64,000 nucleotides of DNA from an uncultured Chthonomonas sp. Lineage in GTDB: Bacteria; Armatimonadota; Chthonomonadetes; Chthonomonadales; CAJBBX01. Below are positions 54,817-64,000 of this stretch, in pieces (the stretch's first letter is position 1; each line of letters begins with the position of its first letter). Below the pieces are notes generated by a model. It ran no database searches. It was not told the origin of the DNA and was given only the letters and a program-made list of their open reading frames with translations. Made by a program: the position numbers and the translations under genes. Location: assembly GCA_903885605.1 (NCBI GenBank), contig CAISJD010000207.1:37874-101873 (forward strand), in the 5' to 3' direction.

Positions 54817-55303
54817 CGGCCCACACCACCCTCGCAGGAGGCGCCCCCGGAAGTCAGGAACGAAGCCGCTCAGACGCATCCGAGGCAACCGGGTCACCAC
54901 AGAGCCGTACACCAACTGGACGGTCCGTGTCAGGTGGCCATTCCGGCAATGGGCTCGCGGCCGGTCCGGGGTGGCCCGCCGGCCGAGCTAGAACCCCAGC
55001 CGATTCTCCAGCTACGACGCGGCTGCAGCCTCCAGCATGCAGCGCGCCATGTCGCTCCGAACCGAACTGAGGTCGCCGCACCTCCGGCCCTCAGGGTCGC
55101 CGATCGGCGATGCCGCTTGACCGAACACCGACCGCAAAGATACACTGACCATCAGAGTGCTCCTCTCCTCCTGGATTGTCCCTACAACCCCTACGAAGAG
55201 CAGGAGCACTATGGTCTGTTACACACTCCAACCATGCACTACCACACATGGCAGGCAGCGCGCCTACGCTCGCGGCGCGCAGGGCTCCATCGGTCGCGTC
55301 CCT
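54817..55303. other. 487-nt intergenic stretch between ndvB and the GH106 gene
   Basis: No clear terminator is seen. It contains the 14-bp perfect palindrome TCGCCGATCGGCGA (55097-55110) and a small minus-strand reading frame (55012-55152) with a strong ribosome binding site. Otherwise no supported gene. Confidence 0.45.
55012..55152 (-). CDS. Possible 46-residue small protein
   Basis: The ATG at 55152 is preceded by AGGAGGAGAGGAG, an unusually strong ribosome binding site, with a seven-base spacer. The peptide begins MVSVSLRSVFGQAAS and ends LEAAAAS with two Cys residues (29 and 41 or so). No family is known. It may be a leader peptide, a remnant or chance. Confidence 0.28.
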   Translation of the reverse strand: MVSVSLRSVFGQAASPIGDPEGRRCGDLSSVRSDMARCMLEAAAAS

Positions 55304-58300
55304 CTACAACCTCCGGCCGCCCGCCGGCTTCAGCAACGCCTGCTGCGTGGTCTCCAGCCGCACCGGACCCAGCAGTCCCGAGGGCTGCAGCGGGGCCTTG
55401 GCCGGCCAGAGCCGCCACGAGGTGAAGGTGTAGCGGCCGGTGGGGCTGGGACGATCGGCCTGCAGCCAGTCCGGCCACGTGGCCATGGTGCCGCCGTTGC
55501 GTGGGCTATCCTCGGGTAGCTCCTCGTCGCCGATCTGCCGGTTGATCCAGAGGTTGGTGACCTTGAGCTCCAGCCGATTGGCGCCGGGCCGCACCGCCGA
55601 GGTCACATCCAGCCGGTAGGGCGCATGCCAGAGGAGGCCCAGCTCCTTGCCGTTGAGTGTCACGCCGGCCATCACCTCCACGCGGCCCAGATCGAGGTAG
55701 ACCCGCCGCCCGGAGCCCAGCATGGCCGCGGGCACCGTGATCTCCTTCTCATAGCGGGCCGTGCCGGAGTAGTACCGGATGCCCGGAACCTTGGCGTCGC
55801 TCCAAGATGCCAGACCGGGCAGGAGCGCCGAGGCCGGGCCGCCCCACTTCGGGTCGAACGCCACGCGCCAGGGGCCCTTGACCTCCATGGCCGGACCTGC
55901 AGCGGCCACCTTGGCCCATAGCGTCCTGCCGCGCCGGTCGCGCGCTTCGTATTCGCCGGAGCCGGCGGTCTCCGCCGCCAGCGCGCCGGAGGCCGTCCGG
56001 ACCACGGCGCCCGCGTTGCGAACCTCCTCCGGGACCTCGAAGGTGACCACGTCGCCGTCGGTGCCCGAAGTGGAGAAGCGCTTGCCGCGCACCTCGTACT
56101 CCACGCGCAGCGTCTTCACGACGTTGGGCACCGGGTCGCCCCAGCGGACCAGATCGGCCACCACGAAGGCGCCGTTCCGCTCGCGCACGAGCTGCTGCAC
56201 GTTGGCGGTCACCTCCTTCATCCGGTCGACCTCGCCGGCGGGGCCCCAGATGGCGCGAACGACCTTCACCGGCTTGGCGTCGTCGGCCGGATCGCCCACG
56301 CGGATCGGCTGGTGGTCGGTGGCCGAGGCCGTGCGCTGCTTGCCGTCGATCTCGTACTCGACGCGCAGCGTCTTGACGACCAGGTTGGCCGGGTCGCCGA
56401 CGTTGAAGCCCTCGACGTTGAAGGCGCGGCGGCCCATGTCGATCCAGCCCTGCACGATGGAGGTCACGTCGACGGAACGGGCCGTGGCGCCCCAGAGGGC
56501 CTTGCGGATGACGATGTCGCCCACGCGTGTGGCGGTGGGACCGATGAGCCGCCCCCTGGGGCCGAACTTCGCCAGGGTGGCCGCAGCGGGCCGGCCCGGC
56601 TGGAAGACGATGAATGCCGAGCCGGCGGGCGGCAGCCGCAAGGCCATGCGGGTCACCTTGCCCGTATCCTCGAAGACGGTGACGGGCCGGGTGGCGCCGG
56701 TCACCGCATCCCAGATCTCCGGCGTCTTGCCCGTCACGCGGAAGGAGGCGTAGGCATTGGCCGGTTGCTTGCGCGGGTTGGCCACGAAGTAGAGCTCCAC
56801 GCCGCCCACCCGCCGGTGGATCCAGTTCAGCACACGGTCAGCCGCGAAGTCCGGCGGTAGTCCGCGAGCGGCCAGCACCTTATCGACGCTCTTGCCCGTA
56901 ATGATCTTTCCGGCGGCCCAGAGCGCGTTCGCGACCTGCTGGACGTCGGTATCACAGTCCGGATACCCGTCCAGGCTAGGAGAGGCGACGGGCTTGGGGC
57001 CGATGACGGTGGCGCCCGCCAGCGCCAGTTCCCCCACGCGGTGCAGTAGCGCGGGCGTCATGCGCTGTGCGTCGGGCAGCACCAGGGCGCGGTAACTCAT
57101 GCCGTCGGGCAGCGTCAGCAGGCCGTTGCGCACCTTGACGCGGGTCATCAGCGCCTCGGGTGTGCATCCGTCGTAGTTGTAGCCGGGCCGGGCGGCGGCT
57201 CCGCCGGGCACGGGCGGCGGAGCGCTGAAGCTACGCGGCGCGCCCTCGGGCTGGAGGTAGAGCACGTCCGCCACAAAATGCCCCTGGCGCAGCAGGTGCT
57301 GGCATCGGGCGACGTAGCGGTGCCAGTCGAGGCTCTGTTCCCACCAGGTCTGCCCCCGCTCGTAGTGGAGGCCCCAGGGGCCCATGGACATGCCGGGGCG
57401 GCGGTCGGGCCAGGGCTGCAGGGCGTAGCGGTGAACCACGAAGCGGTTGATGCCCTGCGTGAAGGCCCAGTCTCCCAGCGCCTTGATGCTGCCCGGGTGG
57501 CCGAGCCACTTCTCGCCGTCGGCGGCCGTGAAGGCCTCGGCGCCGATGATGGGCTTGCCGTAGATGTGCGCCGCCGAGGTCATCTCGGGCAGCGTTCCGG
57601 CTGCGCCGTACTCCGACCAGGACCAGAACTCGGCCATGGGCTCGTCGCACCGCCCGGCGTAGGTCATGTTGTCGCAGGTGGTGTCGCCGTAGGCCTCGAT
57701 GGAGAGCTCCAGTCCGTGGCGGCGGGCCATGGTCTGGAAGTGGCCGGCGTAGTTCTCATGCAGCAAGTCGGCGATGGTCTGCCGGAAGTCGTAGAGGAAG
57801 CGCTCGGAGACCTCGACGCTCTCCACCACGCGGCCCGTGATGACGGGCAGGTAGGGCTGCAGGTCGTACCCGCGCAGGCGGCGGAACTCCTCCGGGAAGC
57901 GCGCGGTCCAGTTCTGCGAGCCGTTCTCCCAGCTGTCGATGTGCGTGCGCACGAGCGTCTTGCCTGCGCGCGGACCCACGTCGGCGATGAGCTTGCCCAT
58001 GAGCCCGGCGAAGGCGGCCTCGGACCCCTCCTTGCTCAGCTTGTCGCACTCCAGCCCGGTGCCCGAGGCGGGAGCGGGGGCGTTGACGGCGCCGGTGCAG
58101 GTGTGGCCCATGCGGACGATGGTCCACGCGCCCGCGGGCGCCTCCCAGGCGATGGTCCCGTCCGGTTGCATGGCCCGCGAGATATCCAGCACGCGCCCGC
58201 GTGGGACGGCGGCTCCCTCCGGCGTGGCCGAGTAGGCTCCCACCGGGCCCACATCCTGCCGCACCAGCGCCGACTTGCCTCGGATATCCGGCAGCCGGTA

Positions 58301-58822
58301 GGCCGAGGGAGTGGGGAAGGCCAGCACGCGGACGTCGCGGTAGTAGCCCGAGACGGTAGCCGGCTGCGGCAGCGTGACAAGCATGTCGCCGGGGCCCTTC
58401 ACGTCGGCCTCCGACCAGACCAGCTTCTGCATGGCCAGCTCGGGAGTGATCCATGGACCGCCGCTGCCGTTCCAGCCGGCGTCGTTGTTCATGTTGACTT
58501 CGATGCCCAGCCGCTCGGCCTCAAGGCAGACCCACTTGAACATCTCGCGCCACTTGTCCGAGGCGAAGGGCACGTCGCCCACCGGCGCTCCCTGGTCCAC
58601 CTCCATGATGAGCACGCCGCCCACGCCCGCACGCTTCATCGCCTCCAGGTCGGCGGTGATGCCGACCCTGGTGATGTTTCCGTTCAGCCAAAACCAGTAG
58701 ACCCACGGTCGGGCCGAGGCCGGCGGGCTCTTGAAGCTGTCGCGCAGGGCGTCCGGCGCGGCCTGTGCGCCGCAGAGGGCCAGGGCGAGGACCGCCAGGA
58801 TGAGGGCAAGCTTGGTGCGCAT
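55304..58822 (-). CDS. Secreted GH106 alpha-L-rhamnosidase with inserted DUF3395-like repeats
   Basis: A 1172-residue exported enzyme; AAGGGAG precedes the ATG at 58822 and the signal peptide ends near AQAAP (about residue 22). The family entrance is clear: RPWVYWFWLNGNITRVGITADLEAMKRAGVGG (about 38-69), VNMNNDAGWNGSGGPW, RTHIDSWENGSQNWT, GLELSIEAYGDTTCDN, EFWSWSEYG and IIGAEAFTAADGEKW. Two successive segments (about residues 768-840 and 850-930) each run from ALWG/AIWG over a VDVT or EVTAN strand to a KTLRVEYE strand, resembling DUF3395. The C-terminal jelly-roll (LNGKELGLLWHAPYRLDVTSAVRPGANRLELKVTNLW) is typical of GH106. It should remove alpha-linked rhamnose from polysaccharides outside the cell. 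It stands divergent from the SDR-lacZ pair. Confidence 0.9.
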   Translation of the reverse strand: MRTKLALILAVLALALCGAQAAPDALRDSFKSPPASARPWVYWFWLNGNITRVGITADLEAMKRAGVGGVLIMEVDQGAPVGDVPFASDKWREMFKWVCLEAERLGIEVNMNNDAGWNGSGGPWITPELAMQKLVWSEADVKGPGDMLVTLPQPATVSGYYRDVRVLAFPTPSAYRLPDIRGKSALVRQDVGPVGAYSATPEGAAVPRGRVLDISRAMQPDGTIAWEAPAGAWTIVRMGHTCTGAVNAPAPASGTGLECDKLSKEGSEAAFAGLMGKLIADVGPRAGKTLVRTHIDSWENGSQNWTARFPEEFRRLRGYDLQPYLPVITGRVVESVEVSERFLYDFRQTIADLLHENYAGHFQTMARRHGLELSIEAYGDTTCDNMTYAGRCDEPMAEFWSWSEYGAAGTLPEMTSAAHIYGKPIIGAEAFTAADGEKWLGHPGSIKALGDWAFTQGINRFVVHRYALQPWPDRRPGMSMGPWGLHYERGQTWWEQSLDWHRYVARCQHLLRQGHFVADVLYLQPEGAPRSFSAPPPVPGGAAARPGYNYDGCTPEALMTRVKVRNGLLTLPDGMSYRALVLPDAQRMTPALLHRVGELALAGATVIGPKPVASPSLDGYPDCDTDVQQVANALWAAGKIITGKSVDKVLAARGLPPDFAADRVLNWIHRRVGGVELYFVANPRKQPANAYASFRVTGKTPEIWDAVTGATRPVTVFEDTGKVTRMALRLPPAGSAFIVFQPGRPAAATLAKFGPRGRLIGPTATRVGDIVIRKALWGATARSVDVTSIVQGWIDMGRRAFNVEGFNVGDPANLVVKTLRVEYEIDGKQRTASATDHQPIRVGDPADDAKPVKVVRAIWGPAGEVDRMKEVTANVQQLVRERNGAFVVADLVRWGDPVPNVVKTLRVEYEVRGKRFSTSGTDGDVVTFEVPEEVRNAGAVVRTASGALAAETAGSGEYEARDRRGRTLWAKVAAAGPAMEVKGPWRVAFDPKWGGPASALLPGLASWSDAKVPGIRYYSGTARYEKEITVPAAMLGSGRRVYLDLGRVEVMAGVTLNGKELGLLWHAPYRLDVTSAVRPGANRLELKVTNLWINRQIGDEELPEDSPRNGGTMATWPDWLQADRPSPTGRYTFTSWRLWPAKAPLQPSGLLGPVRLETTQQALLKPAGGRRL

Positions 58823-58945
58823 GGGTAGGCTCCCTTCAGAAGGCCGGCCGAGCCGCCGGACCGCAGGCATAGGGGCATGGTACCCGGCGGCCTTGACCGC
58901 ACGCCGCAGGTATGATCAAGCATTCCAACGGCGGGGGCTGCGAGC

Positions 58946-59860
58946 ATGGGTCGGTTGGCCGGTAAGGTTGCGATCATCACGGGGGCGAGCCGGGGCATCG
59001 GCGCAGGCATCGCGCGGGCGTTCGCGCGGGAGGGCGCGCGCGTCACGCTGGCGGCCCGTTCGGTGGAGAAGCTGGAGGCGGTGGCGGCGGACATCCGGGC
59101 GGCGGGCGGCGAGGCGCTGGTCCAGCCGACGGACATCGCCGTATCGGACGATCTCCGGCGCATGGTGGAGGCCACCGTCGAGGCCTTCGGCGGTCTGGAT
59201 ATCCTGGTCAACAACGGCGCCATCGCCTCGTTCAGCCGCATGCTCGACGCCGAGGACCTGGAGGTCGAGTATGACCGCCTCATGGACACCAACCTGAAGA
59301 GCCTCTTCATGGGCATCCACTGGGCCTTGCCCCACTGGAAGGTGCGGGGCGGCGGATCGGTGGTTAACATCTCCTCGGTCCACGGCACGGCCACGGGCTC
59401 GCGAATGTCGGCCTACGCCGCGAGCAAGGGCGCCATGAACGCCGGCACCAAGGCCATCGCCATCGAGCTGGCGCCGGAACTGGTGCGTGTGAACTGCATC
59501 TCGCCGGGGACGATCTGGAACGAGCCGCCCGGCGACTGGCTGCAGCGTCGCCTTGGGCCGGAGCTATGGGCCGAGTTCGTCGAGCAGTTCGGCGACTGGC
59601 CCGTCCGGGTGCGCACCATGAAGCAGCCCCTGCCCGTGGCCGGCACGCCCGAGGATGTGGCCTACTGCGCCATCTACCTCGCCTCCGATGAGAGCCGCTT
59701 CGTCACCGGCGCCAACTTCCACGTGGACGGCGGCATGACCTGCGTGCTGGGCGATCCGAGCTACTGGCACGCGCCCGGCCTGCAGTCGATCGAGCAGGGC
59801 CGGGTCGTCCGCGACTGGGTCCAGGCCGCCATGGCGCGCAAGGAGCAGCCGGCTCCCTGA
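58946..59860 (+). CDS. Short-chain dehydrogenase/reductase
   Basis: A 304-residue cytoplasmic enzyme. The cofactor loop is TGASRGIG (residues 12-19); NNGA follows at about 90; the catalytic pair is Tyr157/Lys161 in SAYAASKGAMNAG, with NISSVHG before it. This is the classical SDR set, and all key residues are present. The chain is about 50 residues longer than the usual 250, mainly through a C-terminal extension (DPSYWHAPGLQSIEQGRVVRDW). Possible TATGAT (58913-58918 or so) stands upstream. It precedes the beta-galactosidase by 71 nt on the same strand, so the substrate may be a sugar released by it. Confidence 0.93.
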   Translation: MGRLAGKVAIITGASRGIGAGIARAFAREGARVTLAARSVEKLEAVAADIRAAGGEALVQPTDIAVSDDLRRMVEATVEAFGGLDILVNNGAIASFSRMLDAEDLEVEYDRLMDTNLKSLFMGIHWALPHWKVRGGGSVVNISSVHGTATGSRMSAYAASKGAMNAGTKAIAIELAPELVRVNCISPGTIWNEPPGDWLQRRLGPELWAEFVEQFGDWPVRVRTMKQPLPVAGTPEDVAYCAIYLASDESRFVTGANFHVDGGMTCVLGDPSYWHAPGLQSIEQGRVVRDWVQAAMARKEQPAP

Positions 59861-59916
59861 GAGCAGGCCCACAGACCTGGCGGCACGGCACCGGCGCCGG
59901 CCGCCGCAACGCATAG

Positions 59917-63045
<3,129 letters not shown>

Positions 63046-63055
63046 GGCCATTTCG

Positions 63056-63121
63056 TACGCCGGGCGGGCATTCCGGGGCATCTCTCGCAGGAGGCGGGAA
63101 CCCGATTGTTCGCCCGGCGTA
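63056..63121. terminator. Long inverted repeat after lacZ, abutting the next promoter
   Basis: TACGCCGGGCG (63056-63066) and CGCCCGGCGTA (63111-63121) are exact complements, 11 bp, around 44 nt. The right arm ends one base before the -35 box of the SLH gene. It may end lacZ transcription, or regulate the SLH promoter. Confidence 0.6.
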
Positions 63122-63150
63122 TTGACTCTTTGGACAGGCTGGGATATCAT
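63122..63150 (+). promoter_or_regulatory. Sigma70-type promoter of the SLH gene
   Basis: TTGACT (63122-63127), 17-nt spacer, TATCAT (63145-63150). The transcript starts near 63157, giving a leader of about 216 nt. Confidence 0.72.
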
Positions 63151-63156
63151 GCCTGT

Positions 63157-63372
63157 TGAGGTTCGTGGGATTGCTGACCGTCTCCACGGGCGGATGGTGC
63201 GTTTGCGGCATGGGGCGACGATGCTCCGACGGGGTGTGCGGCTACTTAGGATACGCCACTCAGTCGGGTCGGGGTCACACCTGCGGCTCTCTCTCCCTCC
63301 GTTGTGTGGATGCGGCAGTCGCCGCGAGCCATCACGACCGTTCGCACCAGTGTGTGCGAGAGGAGGAACGAG
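63157..63372 (+). promoter_or_regulatory. Long leader of the SLH gene with hairpin at the ribosome binding site
   Basis: About 216 nt. TCGCAC/GTGCGA (63342-63347, 63354-63359) forms a hairpin ending at the base before AGGAGG. Such long leaders are common in surface-layer genes; no known RNA family was recognised. Confidence 0.42.
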
Positions 63373-64000
63373 ATGAGGAAGGCACTTACCATCCTCGGCG
63401 CTTCCGTGGCCCTCTCCCTGGTGACCTCGGCCTTCGCGCAGTTGCCGCCGGACTCCTTCAAGGATGTTCCGAGCGAGCACTGGGCGTACCAGGCCGTGGA
63501 TGCTCTTCGCGCGAAGGGCGTCCTCGTGGGTTACCCGGATGGGCTGTACCGCGGCAAGCGCACCCTGACCCGCTACGAGTTCGCCGTTGCCCTGAAGCGC
63601 GCCCTGGAGCAGGTCCAGACGCTCAAGGGTGACAAGGGCGAGACCGGCGCTCCCGGCGTTGCCGGCCCGGCCGGCCCCGCGGGCCCCGCCGGCGTTGCCG
63701 GTCCCAAGGGCGACTCGGGCATGGCTCCCGAGGAAGTAGCGGCCCTCAAGAAGCTGGCTGACGAGTTCAAGGCCGAGCTGTCGAACCTGGGCGTCAACGT
63801 TAACGCGCTGAATGCCAAGCTCGACAAGATCAGCAAGGACCTCGCGGCCCTCAAGGCCGAAGTCGCCGGCATGCCGAAGATCACCGGCGGCATGTTCGTC
63901 GGCGTCCGCGCCGATCGCGCCAACGGCGTCTACGTTGACCGCGACGGCACCGTTCTTTCGAACTCCGATGTCGCCACCGGCGGCGGCGTTTGGAAGAGCC
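63373..64000 (+). CDS. SLH/collagen-like/coiled-coil outer-membrane protein, cut by the right edge
   Basis: 209 complete codons of a longer exported protein. AGGAGG lies six bases before the ATG; signal peptide residues 1-22 (ends SAFAQ). An SLH domain covers about 27-80 (FKDVPSEHWAYQAVDALRAKGVLVGYPDG, RTLTRYEFAVALKRAL). Ten Gly-X-Y triplets, residues 86-115, make a collagen-like stretch, then a coiled coil follows (about 119-165), and GGMFVGVRADRANGVYVDRDG begins what looks like a beta-barrel. This order recalls SLH-bearing outer-membrane porins of Thermus, Deinococcus and cyanobacteria, in which the SLH domain holds the peptidoglycan while the barrel sits in the outer membrane. The collagen-like linker is an unusual replacement or addition. 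Confidence 0.88.
   Translation, partial: MRKALTILGASVALSLVTSAFAQLPPDSFKDVPSEHWAYQAVDALRAKGVLVGYPDGLYRGKRTLTRYEFAVALKRALEQVQTLKGDKGETGAPGVAGPAGPAGPAGVAGPKGDSGMAPEEVAALKKLADEFKAELSNLGVNVNALNAKLDKISKDLAALKAEVAGMPKITGGMFVGVRADRANGVYVDRDGTVLSNSDVATGGGVWKS

Noticed and set aside
54817..55011. A terminator directly after ndvB
   Set aside because: Only weak GC-rich self-complementarity and no T tract; not enough to call.
63149..63376. A 75-codon frame from an ATG at 63149 ending over the start of the SLH gene
   Set aside because: Its first ATG lies within the -10 box, so it is not in the transcript; later ATGs have no ribosome binding site.

Overview
The window is about 64 kb of GC-rich bacterial chromosome and reads like a member of the Armatimonadota. 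This is an inference from several traits: a type IV prepilin whose N-terminus runs into the phrase [13 protein letters not shown], typical of that phylum; an SLH plus collagen-like plus coiled-coil outer-membrane tether; many secreted glycoside hydrolases, sialidase-like proteins and propellers; and a diderm envelope (lnt, lipoproteins, cyclic glucan synthase). Strong GGAGG-type ribosome binding sites fix most starts. No rRNA, tRNA, CRISPR array, transposase or phage gene was seen.

Layout. 1-9.1 kb (minus): a carbohydrate-active operon encoding an FGE/PA14/sialidase/MORN fusion, a large secreted heparinase-like protein, a GH106-like protein and the start of a lipoprotein. It is divergent from an AraR-like GntR-LacI chimeric regulator at 9.2-10.4 kb, whose promoter is flanked by two operator-like palindromes. 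10.5-11.4 kb: a DUF1559-type prepilin. 11.5-18.6 kb (minus): a beta-helix protein, a sialidase-like protein, a GH71/GH99-like protein and a propeller/six-hairpin glycosidase. 18.7-21 kb: an AAA/DUF4143 ATPase, a short BlaI-like repressor, and a gene-free tract with five 43-nt hairpins at an exact 53-bp period plus a REP-like element. 21-26.7 kb (minus): another propeller/alpha-toroid protein, a CocE hydrolase, an FKBP isomerase and a ThuA-like protein.

26.9-34.8 kb is an envelope and surface-polysaccharide region: a CelD-like acetyltransferase (apparently leaderless), a membrane coiled-coil protein, an M48 lipoprotein protease, a GT2 glycosyltransferase, a FlaA1/CapD-type NDP-sugar dehydratase/epimerase, a UDP-sugar dehydrogenase and Lnt. 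35-39.7 kb holds poorly known lipoproteins and membrane proteins and a Gfo/Idh/MocA oxidoreductase with a small partner. 39.9-54.8 kb: a Spy-like secreted protein with a clear terminator, a DUF6785-type membrane protein, and a plus-strand run of a secreted unknown, a GH144-like glucoamylase-fold protein and a 3000-residue cyclic beta-1,2-glucan synthase (NdvB/ChvB type). 55.3-64 kb: a GH106 alpha-L-rhamnosidase with two inserted DUF3395-like repeats, an SDR dehydrogenase plus GH2 beta-galactosidase pair, and the start of the SLH/collagen-like tether, cut by the right edge.

As a whole the genes suggest a saprophyte with a sensed glycan-degrading repertoire and a sugar-rich envelope. The strongest unexplained signals are the 53-bp hairpin array, the PA14 domain nested inside an FGE domain, the beta-1,2-glucan synthesis/hydrolysis pair, and the structured leader of the SLH gene.
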